Positions 53,185-63,013 of a stretch of DNA of 64,000 bases are shown here, piece after piece. The stretch is from Aquimarina acroporae. GTDB taxonomy: Bacteria > Bacteroidota > Bacteroidia > Flavobacteriales > Flavobacteriaceae. The notes beneath the pieces are model-generated. The model saw nothing but the letters and a program-made list of their open reading frames with translations. It was not told where the DNA came from and did not search any database. Position 1 is the stretch's first letter; each line of letters opens with the position of its first letter. The stretch spans positions 62,001 through 126,000 of the forward strand of contig NZ_JALPRE010000012.1 of the NCBI RefSeq assembly GCF_023195925.1, read 5' to 3'. The translations under genes were made by a program, and so were the position numbers.

Positions 53185-54627
53185 TTAGTGAGTTGGTATT
53201 CGTAACGTTTTTTGATCGTTAATATATTGTTTCATTGCAATAACGGCAGCAATTTTAGCTTCCTGAGCTATTTTGTCCTGAATTTTATCGGCCGAATAGT
53301 ATTTTTTTACAAAATGAGTGTCAAAATTACCTGAAGTAAAAGCTTCATGTTCACAAACAAACTTCCCAAATGGAAGCGTAGTTTGTGCTCCTACTACTTT
53401 ATACTCATTTATAGCTTTAATCATTAACTGAATCGCTTCTTCTCTTGTGCTACCATAAGTTATAAGTTTGGCCAGCATAGGATCATAATAAATAGGGATA
53501 TCCATGCCTTCTTCAAAACCGTTGTCTACGCGAATACCGTCTCCTACCGGGATTTGGTACACTTCTAAATTCCCTACACTAGGCAAAAAATCATTCAAAG
53601 GATCTTCTGCATATACTCTAAGTTCTAGCGCATGTCCGGTTATGCTTAGTTCTTCTTGAGTTACAGGGAGTGTTTCTCCACGAGCGACTTTAATTTGCAA
53701 TTCAACAAGATCGATTCCTGTGATTAGTTCAGTTACGGGATGTTCTACCTGTAAACGAGTATTCATTTCCAGGAAATAGAAATTATGATTTTCATCTAGC
53801 AAAAACTCCACAGTTCCTGCACCCAAATAATCACAAGCTTTGGCAACTCTCACCGCTGCTTCACCCATTTTGCTCCTAAGTTCTGGAGTAAGTACAGCCG
53901 AAGGAGCTTCTTCCACTACTTTTTGATGTCTTCTTTGAACACTACATTCCCTTTCGAACAAGTGAATAACATTGCCATGACTATCTGCCATTACCTGAAT
54001 TTCGATATGTCGAGGAGAGGCAACATATTTTTCTATAAAAACAGATCCGTCTCCAAATGCAGAAGTTGCTTCACTAATAGCTCGTTGCATTTGTGACTCA
54101 AGATCTTCTTCTTTTTCAACTACCCGCATTCCTTTTCCTCCACCTCCTGCAGAAGCTTTAATTAAAATAGGGAAACCAATATTCAGAGCTATTTCTTTGG
54201 CTTTATTTACATCGTCAATTGCTTCATCTATACCCGGAACCATAGGAATATCATAAGCTTTTACAGCATCTTTTGCTGCTAGCTTACTTCCCATAACCTT
54301 AATAGCTTTTGATTTAGGACCGATAAAAATAAGATCGTTTTTTTCTACTTCTTCTGCGAAGTCTGCATTCTCACTTAAGAATCCATAGCCGGGGTGAATT
54401 CCATCTACATGAAGTTGTTTAGCAACTTCAATAATTTTTGTCCCTAGTAAATAGGATTGATTTGATGGAGCCTCACCAATGCAAACGGCCTCATCTGCAA
54501 ATTTAACATGTGGAGCATTACGATCAACCGTAGAATATATCGCTACAGTTTTAATACCCATTTTTTTCGCAGTCTTCATTACTCTGATGGCAATTTCCCC
54601 GCGATTTGCAACTAATATTTTCTTCAT
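53185..54627 (-). CDS. accC: Biotin carboxylase subunit of acyl-CoA carboxylase
   Basis: A 480-residue ATP-grasp enzyme. RGEIAIRVMKTAKKMG starts the preATP-grasp domain, KASAGGGGKGMRVVEKEEDL is the glycine-rich ATP loop, and EMNTRLQVEHPVTELITG carries the catalytic/biotin site. It carboxylates biotin on the partner BCCP with ATP and bicarbonate. Somewhat longer than E. coli AccC (449), as in propionyl-CoA systems. It sits between the BCCP and carboxyltransferase genes. Confidence 0.95.
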   Translation of the reverse strand: MKKILVANRGEIAIRVMKTAKKMGIKTVAIYSTVDRNAPHVKFADEAVCIGEAPSNQSYLLGTKIIEVAKQLHVDGIHPGYGFLSENADFAEEVEKNDLIFIGPKSKAIKVMGSKLAAKDAVKAYDIPMVPGIDEAIDDVNKAKEIALNIGFPILIKASAGGGGKGMRVVEKEEDLESQMQRAISEATSAFGDGSVFIEKYVASPRHIEIQVMADSHGNVIHLFERECSVQRRHQKVVEEAPSAVLTPELRSKMGEAAVRVAKACDYLGAGTVEFLLDENHNFYFLEMNTRLQVEHPVTELITGIDLVELQIKVARGETLPVTQEELSITGHALELRVYAEDPLNDFLPSVGNLEVYQIPVGDGIRVDNGFEEGMDIPIYYDPMLAKLITYGSTREEAIQLMIKAINEYKVVGAQTTLPFGKFVCEHEAFTSGNFDTHFVKKYYSADKIQDKIAQEAKIAAVIAMKQYINDQKTLRIPTH

Positions 54628-54678
54628 ATTAAAATAATAATAGAATGATACTGTTCTTTGTTATACTCGTGTAGTGAG

Positions 54679-55164
54679 TTATTCGAATTCTACTAATAAC
54701 TGACCCTTATCTACAGCGTCTCCTTTAGAAACAGAAATGCCTTTAATCACTCCATTTCTTGGAGATAGGATTACATTTTCCATTTTCATAGCTTCTAAGA
54801 TTAATAACGGATCATCTTCTTTTACTTCTTGGCCAGCTTCTACCTGAATATCCAATAAAAGCCCAGGCATAGGAGCTTTAATAGCATTTACCTGTTTCGA
54901 AGACCCCAAAGAGAATCCCATGGCTGCGATTTGCAGATCTAACGCACCCGAAATAGTTACTTGATATTCTGTGTTGTTAACTTTAACGGTATATTCCTTC
55001 TTGTTGAAGTCTGAATTGCTGATTTCTGTTTGATAGGAAGAATAATCGTCAATAATGTGATATTGGCTGTCTGATACTGGTATTGCATCAATTTCAGAGA
55101 TGTCTTTATCGGTAAAATCAAACTCAAAGTTTTTATCTACCTTAACTTTATAAGAATTGCTCAT
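54679..55164 (-). CDS. Biotinyl-domain (BCCP) subunit of acyl-CoA carboxylase
   Basis: A 161-residue biotin carrier. The ATG at 55164 (MSNSYKVKVDKNFEF) is taken instead of an upstream in-frame start that would add a non-conserved tail. The C-terminal biotinyl domain (about 90-161) has ILEAMKMENVI with the biotinylated Lys. It carries carboxybiotin between the accC and pccB products. First gene of the operon BCCP-accC-pccB. Confidence 0.94.
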   Translation of the reverse strand: MSNSYKVKVDKNFEFDFTDKDISEIDAIPVSDSQYHIIDDYSSYQTEISNSDFNKKEYTVKVNNTEYQVTISGALDLQIAAMGFSLGSSKQVNAIKAPMPGLLLDIQVEAGQEVKEDDPLLILEAMKMENVILSPRNGVIKGISVSKGDAVDKGQLLVEFE

Positions 55165-55377
55165 AAAATAGTTATGTTTTCGGCGATAAATATAGGTATT
55201 TAAAAGAACCATTTCTTAGAACAAATGCAAAAATATTATCAATTTCCTACGGATACCATAATTGAAGTTGGTTCATGGCCCAAAATTCAATACAATCTTT
55301 AAATTTGGTCTCGTTGGATTAGGGAGCATAAATCAAAGAATATCTATATTTACAAATACCTAAAGTAATACTTGTTT

Positions 55378-55980
55378 ATGTCTTTTATAGAAGGTTTCGG
55401 TATCGGATTGGGAATGATTATTTTCGTAGGTCCCGTTTTTTTTCTTTTACTGAACAGTAGTTTACAATTTGGTTTCAAAGCTGGTGTAGCAGTAGCTTTG
55501 GGGATTATCGTAAGTGATATAGTTTGTGTGGGTCTGTGTCATTTTGGTCTTTCTTCATTTTTCAATCTGGAAGAAAATGAGTTTTGGGTGGGAGTACTGG
55601 GAAGCATAATAGTTTTGATACTTGGAATTAATTATTTAGTAAAAAAAGCAAGAACTCAGGTTGGTGTAAAAACGGTAAGTTCCAGAAACTTGGGTATCCT
55701 TTTTTTTAAAGGGTTTAGTGTTAACTTTTTTAACCCTTTTGTATTCGCTGTCTGGATTGGCGTGTACAACTATGGGCAAAAACAGTATCCAGATATCAAA
55801 TCTCTTACACTTTTTATTTTGGCAGTACTATTGGGGATATTTACTACTGATTTATTGAAAGTATTTTTATCTAAAAAAGTGAAAAAAATCGTTTCTCAAA
55901 AACGACTAACAGTTTTTTTTAGAATTACAGGAGTCCTTCTTATCTTGTTCTCTATGAGGTTGCTATATATGGTTTGGTAG
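55378..55980 (+). CDS. LysE-family transporter
   Basis: A 200-residue protein with about six transmembrane helices. The ATG at 55378 is used rather than a TTG six bases upstream. The family start GFGIGLGMIIFVGPVFFLLL and the block FFKGFSVNFFNPFVFAVWIG are typical of LysE/RhtB exporters, which export amino acids. Substrate not evident. Divergent from the carboxylase operon. Confidence 0.9.
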   Translation: MSFIEGFGIGLGMIIFVGPVFFLLLNSSLQFGFKAGVAVALGIIVSDIVCVGLCHFGLSSFFNLEENEFWVGVLGSIIVLILGINYLVKKARTQVGVKTVSSRNLGILFFKGFSVNFFNPFVFAVWIGVYNYGQKQYPDIKSLTLFILAVLLGIFTTDLLKVFLSKKVKKIVSQKRLTVFFRITGVLLILFSMRLLYMVW

Positions 55981-56036
55981 ATTTAAAGAAATAAGTTTTA
56001 CTTATATTTGAGTAACAACTTTTAATACTAATCAAT

Positions 56037-56537
56037 ATGGAATTTAATTTTCTAATTACTGCACTTGCAGCTCTAGTCCCCCTTATCTTAGGTTTTATCT
56101 GGTACAATCCCAAGGTTTTTGGAACTGCCTGGATGAATGCATGTGGATTTACCGAGGAGGATTTAAAAGGAGGAAATATGGCATTGGTTTTTATACTTAG
56201 CTATGTTTTTAGTTTCTTTCTGGCGGCAATGTTAACTGGTATAGTAATACATCAATTTAACTTTTTTTCGAGTTTGATGGCAGATCCTGCTTGGAACGAA
56301 GTAGGTTCTGAAACCTATAAATTTTCTCAGATCTACATGGAAAATTATGGACAAAATCATAGAAGTTTTGGACATGGAGCATTACATGGAGGAATAGCAG
56401 GACTGTTTTTTGTTTTACCAGTATTAGGAACCAATGCGATGTTTGAGAAAAAAGGATTTAAATATATAGCTGTCAATGTAGGATATTGGGTGGTGTGCTT
56501 AGCCCTTATGGGCGGAGTTATTTGTCAGTTTGCCTAA
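56037..56537 (+). CDS. DUF1761 membrane protein
   Basis: A 166-residue protein with four hydrophobic segments and the family-typical start (LVPLILGFIWYNPKVFGTAW), later GHGALHGGIAGLFFVLPVLG. DUF1761 proteins are inner-membrane proteins of unknown function. Followed by a terminator. Confidence 0.85.
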   Translation: MEFNFLITALAALVPLILGFIWYNPKVFGTAWMNACGFTEEDLKGGNMALVFILSYVFSFFLAAMLTGIVIHQFNFFSSLMADPAWNEVGSETYKFSQIYMENYGQNHRSFGHGALHGGIAGLFFVLPVLGTNAMFEKKGFKYIAVNVGYWVVCLALMGGVICQFA

Positions 56538-56557
56538 CAAATACAAAAGAATTATAA

Positions 56558-56587
56558 AGAAGGTCTGACTTTATGTTCAGGCCTTTT
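56558..56587 (+). terminator. Terminator of the DUF1761 gene
   Basis: AAGGTCTGA (56560-56568) pairs with TCAGGCCTT (56577-56585) with a T-G pair that fits the plus strand, followed by TT. Confidence 0.78.
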
Positions 56588-57601
56588 CTATGATTTGTTT
56601 CCAAGTATTCGATGAAATAGTTTTTTAAGCAGGGGAGAAGCATCTTGAGCCATACGTTCTCTTTCTTTGGCTTGTAATCTACCTTCTTCATCATAAAATA
56701 GTTCATAACTAAAAACAAAACGATTCGCGTCTCTACCAATTCCCAAGAGACCGAACCTAAGATCATTAAAAAAGGTTTTATCTCCTTGTTTTTCTATTGT
56801 ATACCAACCTTCACTAAGCCTTATAAGCCTTGAGATAAGTGGGTCATTTTTCATATTTCCTAATAAGTGATGATCTTTGGGGAACTCCGAAAAATCAATA
56901 ATATCATCTTCATCCAGTAAAGAGTGATAGCCGATCAAAAAAGAATTAGGAGTTTCTACATTGGCAGTCCATAAAATGCTATTGAGCGGAGTGGGGCGGG
57001 TTTGTATTTCGTTGTAAGGTATATGTTGATTCTCTAGACTTACCGAAAAATTTGCCTTTGCATTCCATTGCAATACCAATGTGATCAGCATATAAAAACT
57101 ACTTACATATATCCCAAGGTTATTATACATTCTTCTTTTAGGGTGTGTTCTTTTATAGAACATGGTAATAATAAGACAAATTAGAAAAGGAACCGTATAA
57201 AGCGGATCTACCACAAAAATGTTATTAAATGCTACTTTGTAATCTAGCGGCCAAAATAGTTGTGTTCCCCAAGTAGTAAAGGCATCTAAGAGAGGATGTG
57301 TAAATAACCCTAGAAACATTAATTTAGACCAATCTCTCCAATTTGCTTCTTTGTTTTTGTATAGTTTAGAAATTAGCCAACCTAGTATTGGGGCGACCAT
57401 TATGCTAAAAAGTATAGAGTGTGAAAAACCTCGGTGTAATTCATTTGCTGTAACATTGTCGACAAACATTTTGGATAACACATCAAGATCAGGAATGGTA
57501 CCGGCAATGGCACCCCAAAGCATAGCTTTGTTACCAACTTTTTTTCCTAGGGCGGCTTCGCCTACAGCGGCACCTAAAACGATTTGGGTTAAAGAATCCA
57601 T
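56588..57601 (-). CDS. YdjM-like membrane-bound metal-dependent hydrolase
   Basis: A 337-residue protein of the DUF457/YdjM type. N-terminal MDSLTQIVLGAAVGEAALG, AIAGTIPDLDVL, HRGFSHSI and HPLLDAFTTWGTQL carry the His/Asp residues thought to bind metal; helices lie at about 60-80, 90-110, 135-155 and 165-185, with a soluble C-terminal tail (about 190-337). Family members are linked to phospholipase-like activity or LexA control in E. coli, but the role here is open. Its start is 11 bases after the GNAT gene ends. Confidence 0.87.
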   Translation of the reverse strand: MDSLTQIVLGAAVGEAALGKKVGNKAMLWGAIAGTIPDLDVLSKMFVDNVTANELHRGFSHSILFSIMVAPILGWLISKLYKNKEANWRDWSKLMFLGLFTHPLLDAFTTWGTQLFWPLDYKVAFNNIFVVDPLYTVPFLICLIITMFYKRTHPKRRMYNNLGIYVSSFYMLITLVLQWNAKANFSVSLENQHIPYNEIQTRPTPLNSILWTANVETPNSFLIGYHSLLDEDDIIDFSEFPKDHHLLGNMKNDPLISRLIRLSEGWYTIEKQGDKTFFNDLRFGLLGIGRDANRFVFSYELFYDEEGRLQAKERERMAQDASPLLKKLFHRILGNKS

Positions 57602-57612
57602 GTATAGAAATA

Positions 57613-58803
57613 TTAGTCTAATTGAAGTTTGAAGGGGTTTCTAACTTCATATTCACTTGGTGATATAAGTTCGACCAGGGGCGTTAGCAAGGTGTTAGAA
57701 ATAGAGTTTCCATGACGTACATATAATTTCATAGGTACAGGTTTGGCACCAACACAGCTTTTAATAATTTCTGCTGTCCTACCCAAGCGAAGTTCTTTTG
57801 CCTTGTGTTGTATTGCCAAATCTACATAATCATATAGCATTTTTTGGTAAATATCATACTCTTTATTTAAGGAGTAATCAATTCCTATATGATTAGCATC
57901 AATGGCATCTAGAAGGATAAAAGAAGTTGTAAAGCCAATCAATTTTTGCTGTAAAAAATACCCTTTAAAAACAAAAGATTTTTTCAAGCTGTGCTTTAAA
58001 TGCATAAATGTTGAAGCATTTAATTTACCAATTTTGAAATCTGCTTTTTCTAGTACTGATAAGTACAAAGTGTTTATCTCTTTGGCATATTTTTCAATAT
58101 CTGAGACTTCAAAATTCTTTACTTCAATTTCATTAGAATTCTTCAAAACCTTTTTTGCCCTTGTTCTAAATTTTGTTCGCATACTTTCAAGGTAGTCTTC
58201 AAAGGTGTTCCAATCGTTCTTGATTTGAAGAACCATGTTAACATCTACTTCAAATTCTCTGAAATCATGTTCTTTTACATGATCACTACTCTTAAAAGAT
58301 TCTGGCCAGAACTCCTTCAAAAGAATAAAAGAAGGTTTATTTGCGCTCTCAGTCTTTCGTATGTCTCTTAAAGCATCAGAAAGGTATTCAAATGCTTTAT
58401 TTGCACTAATTATCTTGTCGTTATACAGAAAACCATGTTCACCACAAGAAAATAAATTACCGCAAACCAAAACTTTTACATCTAGATTCTTGAATAATTT
58501 ATTTCTAATAGCATTGTTTATTTTACAGGGAAACTCTTGAAATTTTAATTGAGCAGAATTAAATTTTATCAGTTGTGCTGCCGCTATGGCCACAGGGATC
58601 TTATTTTGGTAAAAAATGATGTACCTAAATTTGATACTATTGTATAATGTATTTTCTAAGGCTCTTAGATAATCTAATGATAGAAAAGTGTTACTAGATT
58701 TGTTTACTAAGTTCCAATCGTGAATTGGTATCTTAGATGTATGATTAAAAAAATCATACGTCACCAAATTTGTTTTGGATCTCTTATTTATTTTCTCAAG
58801 CAT
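57613..58803 (-). CDS. GNAT/FemAB-like acyltransferase
   Basis: A 396-residue protein from the ATG at 58803 (MLEKINKRSKTN); a TTG 21 bases upstream is less likely. The C-terminal half (about 200-370) is a GNAT-like fold seen in peptidoglycan-bridge/FemAB and mycosporine/siderophore-like N-acyltransferases: AKEINTLYLSVLEKADFKIGK, GYFLQQKLIGFTTSFIL, HIGIDYSLNKEYDIYQKMLYDY (in pieces) and ELRLGRTAEIIKSCVGAKPVP. The reaction is unknown. It probably forms an operon with the YdjM-like gene. Confidence 0.8.
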   Translation of the reverse strand: MLEKINKRSKTNLVTYDFFNHTSKIPIHDWNLVNKSSNTFLSLDYLRALENTLYNSIKFRYIIFYQNKIPVAIAAAQLIKFNSAQLKFQEFPCKINNAIRNKLFKNLDVKVLVCGNLFSCGEHGFLYNDKIISANKAFEYLSDALRDIRKTESANKPSFILLKEFWPESFKSSDHVKEHDFREFEVDVNMVLQIKNDWNTFEDYLESMRTKFRTRAKKVLKNSNEIEVKNFEVSDIEKYAKEINTLYLSVLEKADFKIGKLNASTFMHLKHSLKKSFVFKGYFLQQKLIGFTTSFILLDAIDANHIGIDYSLNKEYDIYQKMLYDYVDLAIQHKAKELRLGRTAEIIKSCVGAKPVPMKLYVRHGNSISNTLLTPLVELISPSEYEVRNPFKLQLD

Positions 58804-59078
58804 ATATTCCCTTACTGAATACAAAAAGACTGTATTCGTTTTATTTCAAAATTACATTTATTTTTTAATACGTACTTGTTAAAGATTTATCAAAGTCTTG
58901 GAGTTCATTGAATTAAAAATTCACATGAGTTGGGGTAAATTCCCTAAAATTGTTTAGTTAGTATTGTCTTTTGGTCGAAAAAAAATAGATTTTAACGAAA
59001 ACTGTTTCATAAAATTTATTTTTATAGTTGATAATTCAAATAAGTTTATTTCCTTTATTGTGTAATTGGAAAATACAT

Positions 59079-59489
59079 ATGGAAAAATCTGTTAATTGTG
59101 TGTTGTTAATAGATGATGATAAAGCAACAAACTTCTTCAATCAAAGGGTTGTAACCAAACACGATGGTTTTGACCAGGTGAATACGGTTCAAAGCGGAAT
59201 GGCAGCACTACAGTACCTTAATGAGGTCGAGAAAAATTCAGCCACTAAACCAGACTTAATCTTTTTAGATATTAATATGCCAGCTATGAACGGTTGGGAG
59301 TTTTTGGTAGAGTTTTCAAAGCTTAACGAAGAGTTGATCCAGGGTATCAAGGTTATTTTATTATCTACATCTTCTAACCCCGATGATGTAAAAGAATCTA
59401 TTAAAAATCACTCGGTAGATGATTTTATTAACAAGCCCTTGTCTTTAGATCTTTTGGATAATGTTTTAGAAAATCATTTTAACTCTTAA
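59079..59489 (+). CDS. Single-domain response regulator (sister copy A)
   Basis: A 136-residue receiver from the ATG at 59079 (MEKSVNCVLLIDDDKATN). Asp12-14 acidic cluster, phospho-acceptor Asp64 (IFLDINMPAMNGWEF), Ser/Thr in ILLSTSSNPDD and Lys in FINKPLS are all present. Belongs to the TNFFN-type receiver group of Bacteroidota. It is the first of two related receivers before a TonB receptor and a YfiR-domain protein. Confidence 0.9.
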   Translation: MEKSVNCVLLIDDDKATNFFNQRVVTKHDGFDQVNTVQSGMAALQYLNEVEKNSATKPDLIFLDINMPAMNGWEFLVEFSKLNEELIQGIKVILLSTSSNPDDVKESIKNHSVDDFINKPLSLDLLDNVLENHFNS

Positions 59490-59534
59490 GGCTTTCAAGA
59501 CACTTTTTGGTTGTTAATTCATTCTTAATAACAT

Positions 59535-59575
59535 GTTGAAAAGTTGTTTTTTGTCGTATTTTTGTGCTTTTCAAC
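59535..59575 (+). promoter_or_regulatory. Promoter of the second receiver gene flanked by an inverted repeat
   Basis: TTG (59536-59538), 18 bases, then TATTTTTG (59557-59564) make a good promoter. GTTGAAAAG (59535-59543) and CTTTTCAAC (59567-59575) are exact inverted copies that bracket the -33 and the start region, as an operator or loop site would. Confidence 0.6.
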
Positions 59576-59656
59576 GCTAAAACAATTATTTTTTCGTTTT
59601 CTTTTTATTGGTATTCAGGGTTTTTGGATTTTTGCCTTTTGTTTTAGTAGGAAATT

Positions 59657-59734
59657 ATGGGTAAATATGATGCTGAATTACTTTATTTTTTGAAAACGAA
59701 AGAATTAAGTTTAGGGATAAGAAACATTTTTTAA
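59657..59734 (+). CDS. Possible 25-residue ORF upstream of the second receiver
   Basis: Begins MGKYDAELLYFLK and ends at a TAA one base before the ATG of the receiver gene at 59736. The close stop/start spacing would allow translational coupling. No homology recognised and no ribosome-binding evidence; it may be chance. Confidence 0.25.
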   Translation: MGKYDAELLYFLKTKELSLGIRNIF

Positions 59735-59735
59735 T

Positions 59736-60167
59736 ATGGGGAAAATAAAACATGTTCTTTTGGTTGATGATAGTGACGCAACCAATTTTTTCAATAAAAC
59801 CATTCTTAAAAAAACTGAATGTATAGAAGAAGTTTTAGTCGCAAAGAATGGGAATGAAGCATTAGAGATTTTAAAAACTGCAAGACAGCCAGAACTAATT
59901 TTTCTTGACATTAATATGCCTGTAATGAATGGTTGGGAATTTATAGAGGAATATCAAAAAATACACTTTGACAATCCTCCGGTAATCATACTAATGTTGG
60001 GGGCAGAATTGAGTACAGAAGAAAAGAAAAAGGCCGATAGCATTCCTGAGATTAAAGAATTTAGAGAAAAAATGCTGTCCAAAAAGATTGTTTGTGGCAT
60101 TCTACAAAAATATTTTAAGGATGTGACTTCGAATAAATGTACAGAAAACTTAAAATTAGTAGTGTAA
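59736..60167 (+). CDS. Single-domain response regulator (sister copy B, partly degenerate)
   Basis: A 143-residue receiver related to copy A (shared ATNFFN, LIFLDINMP, MNGWEF). Asp58 is present, but the conserved Ser/Thr of beta-4 is replaced (IILMLGAELS against ILLSTSS) and Lys-Pro of beta-5 is Lys-Met (REKMLSKK). These changes are expected to weaken the phosphorylation switch, so it may be a constitutive or binding-only version. It starts 247 bases after copy A, with its own promoter. Confidence 0.86.
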   Translation: MGKIKHVLLVDDSDATNFFNKTILKKTECIEEVLVAKNGNEALEILKTARQPELIFLDINMPVMNGWEFIEEYQKIHFDNPPVIILMLGAELSTEEKKKADSIPEIKEFREKMLSKKIVCGILQKYFKDVTSNKCTENLKLVV

Positions 60168-60304
60168 TGAGGAGAATGTAAAGCTATTTTTTTGCATATT
60201 GTAATAACTTGTATTAGTTTTAAAATATTCCTGTTAATCTTGACATATTAATTAAAATTAGTAAATACATTAAAACTTTAATAAAACGCACGATTCATCT
60301 TTTA

Positions 60305-63013
60305 ATGGTAGATTTTAAGTCATCATATTTCTTATTTCTATTTATTTTTTGCCTGACAACCACAACCTACTCTCAGACCAGAGCGGTCATATCTGGTAAT
60401 GTATCTGATCAATTTGGGAATTTACCGGGAGCTCGCATCAGCATAGAAGGTACAGATTTACTTACTACAACAGATGTTAATGGGAACTACTCGTTTAATG
60501 TTGATGAAGGTGAGTACGTGGTAAGCGCTGGATTCGTTATGTACACCACGGTTTCTAAAACGGTAACCGTTAAAGTAGGCGATGAGGTAACTTTAGATTT
60601 TATATTAGAAACAGGCTTTTCTATGGATCAACCTGTATCACTTGGATCTAGAGCAAAGCCTAAATCATTACTCAAAAATACAGCAGCGGTAGACATTGTG
60701 GCTCCTCAACAACTTACCAATTCTTCTCAAGTAGAATTAAGCCATATTTTACATTATCTCATCCCGTCTTTTCACTCTACAAATCAAACTATAGCAGATG
60801 GTACCGATCATATTGACCCTGCTACGTTAAGAGGATTAGGCCCAGACCAGGTTTTGGTTTTGGTAAATGGAAAACGAAGACATAGTAGTTCTTTGCTCAA
60901 TGTAAATGGGACTATTGGTAGAGGATCTGTGGGTACAGATTTTAATGCAATTCCCATTGCGGCCATTGAACGCATAGAAGTATTAAGAGATGGTGCTACT
61001 TCGCAATATGGGTCTGATGCTATTGCTGGAGTGATTAATATCATTCTAAAAAAACAAACAGAAATTATTCAAATCGATAATAGAGCTGGGATAACAACAG
61101 AAGGAGATGGTTTTAACCTGTATTCTTCGGCAAATTTTGGTTTGAAAATTGGTGAGGAAGGGTTTATAAATGTTACAGCAGAATACCGCGAACGAGAATC
61201 TATAAATAGAGCTGGTAACTATACAGGGCGTGTATATACCAATGATGTTGATCAAGATGAATTGCTAATACAGCAGAATAATTTTTTTCAGCAAACAGGA
61301 TATTCAGATAATAGAGTTATGGAGATAGGAAGCGCCGAAACTCAGAATCTAACTCTAGCATTTAATGGTGAAATTAAAATGTCTGACAATGCTACATTTT
61401 ATATGCAAGGGGGGAGAAACTATCGTGAAGGCAATTCAAAAGGGTTTTATAGGTTTCCTAAAGATCAGGATAGGGTAGTACTTGAACTTTTTCCTAATGG
61501 TTTTTCACCAGAAATACTAACCGATATTCAAGATGATGCAATTGCAGGTGGTATTAGAGGAATAAAAAATGGATGGGATGTAGATTTCAGTCACTCTATA
61601 GGAATTAATAGACTAGATTACACTGTCAATAATTCTAATAATGCATCCTTAGGAGTTGCTTCTCCTAGAACATTTTATGCAGGAGGTTTTATCTACAAAC
61701 AAAATACTACAAATCTTGATATTTCAAGAACCTTCGATTGGTTAAGTGGAATCAATATTGCTTTTGGAGCAGAATTAAGAGTAGAAAATTATCAGATTAT
61801 TGCAGGTGAAGAAGCTTCTTATATCGATGGGGGCAGTACTTTTATAAATGAAAATGGGATAGAGCAGCCCCGTATTGCAGGGGCTCAGGTTTTCCCCGGA
61901 TTTCAACCAGAAAATGAATTGAATCGTTTCAGAACAAATATTTCTGGATATGTCGATGTAGAGGCTAACGTTACCGATGAACTATTACTTAGAGGAGCAA
62001 TTAGGTACGAAGCGTATAATGATTTTGGAGGCCAAACGATAGCGAAACTTTCTGGGCGATATAGGCTTAATGAAAATATTAGTGTACGAGCAGGTTACTC
62101 TACTGGATTTAGAGCTCCTTCATTACATCAGGTGTTTTTTCAGAACGTAAGCACCCAGTTTATTAATGGGGAAAGCCTTCAGGTAGGAACATTCAATAAT
62201 GAAAGTGCGATAGTAACAGAAGCTTTTGGGATAGAAAAATTAAAACCGGAATTATCGAGCCATCTTAGTGCAGGATTTAGTGGAAAGTTTAATGATAATT
62301 TTACCTTCAGCCTAGATTATTATATGATAGATATTGATGATAGAATTGTACTGTCTGGAAGGTTTGCTGAAGGTTATGAGACTATTTTGGAACCATTTAA
62401 CGTAGGTGCCGCCCAGTTTTTTACCAATGCCATAGATTCTAAAACGAATGGAGCAGATGCGGTATTGTTTTTTAAAACGCCCTTATATGAAGGTGAGTTT
62501 AATGCCTCTTTAGGAGCAAACATAACACAAACCAGAGTAAAAGGAGGTATAAAAGTTTCACAAGCGCTCATAGGACAAGAGGAAGTTCTATTCAATAGAG
62601 AAGAAATCTCAAGAGTAGAGGATGGTCAACCTAGTTACAAGGTAAATTCCCTATTGTCTTACGACATAAATAAGTTTAGATTCCAGTTGGTAAACACGGT
62701 TTTTGGAGAGGTAAAATTTATTCATCCGCAAGATGGGGATTCAGCAAATTGGGTGCTAAACGAATTTACAGGTTTGGTAGAAACTAGAGATCAAACATTT
62801 TCTCCTAAATTAGTTACAGATGCTGCTATTTCTTATCAGTTTAATGACTATTTAAAATGTACAATAGGGGGGAATAATGTATTTAATGTTTTCCCAGATC
62901 GACATACGCATTCGGCAAATACCGAAGATGGTAACTTTATGTATAGTAGAAGAGTACAGCAATTTGGAGTAAATGGAGCCAATTATTTTGTTAGAATGTT
63001 ACTTAGGCTATGA
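60305..63013 (+). CDS. TonB-dependent receptor
   Basis: A 902-residue outer-membrane receptor with signal peptide (1-23), a CarboxypepD_reg-like domain (about 27-105; ISGNVSDQFGNLPGARISIEG), a plug domain (about 125-245; LRGLGPDQVLVLVNGKRRHSS, VLRDGATSQYGSDAIAGVINI in pieces) and a barrel ending NYFVRMLLRL. No SusD partner follows, so this is a classical TonB receptor rather than SusC; the substrate is unknown. Its stop codon overlaps the ATG of the YfiR-domain gene, so the two are co-translated. Confidence 0.94.
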   Translation: MVDFKSSYFLFLFIFCLTTTTYSQTRAVISGNVSDQFGNLPGARISIEGTDLLTTTDVNGNYSFNVDEGEYVVSAGFVMYTTVSKTVTVKVGDEVTLDFILETGFSMDQPVSLGSRAKPKSLLKNTAAVDIVAPQQLTNSSQVELSHILHYLIPSFHSTNQTIADGTDHIDPATLRGLGPDQVLVLVNGKRRHSSSLLNVNGTIGRGSVGTDFNAIPIAAIERIEVLRDGATSQYGSDAIAGVINIILKKQTEIIQIDNRAGITTEGDGFNLYSSANFGLKIGEEGFINVTAEYRERESINRAGNYTGRVYTNDVDQDELLIQQNNFFQQTGYSDNRVMEIGSAETQNLTLAFNGEIKMSDNATFYMQGGRNYREGNSKGFYRFPKDQDRVVLELFPNGFSPEILTDIQDDAIAGGIRGIKNGWDVDFSHSIGINRLDYTVNNSNNASLGVASPRTFYAGGFIYKQNTTNLDISRTFDWLSGINIAFGAELRVENYQIIAGEEASYIDGGSTFINENGIEQPRIAGAQVFPGFQPENELNRFRTNISGYVDVEANVTDELLLRGAIRYEAYNDFGGQTIAKLSGRYRLNENISVRAGYSTGFRAPSLHQVFFQNVSTQFINGESLQVGTFNNESAIVTEAFGIEKLKPELSSHLSAGFSGKFNDNFTFSLDYYMIDIDDRIVLSGRFAEGYETILEPFNVGAAQFFTNAIDSKTNGADAVLFFKTPLYEGEFNASLGANITQTRVKGGIKVSQALIGQEEVLFNREEISRVEDGQPSYKVNSLLSYDINKFRFQLVNTVFGEVKFIHPQDGDSANWVLNEFTGLVETRDQTFSPKLVTDAAISYQFNDYLKCTIGGNNVFNVFPDRHTHSANTEDGNFMYSRRVQQFGVNGANYFVRMLLRL

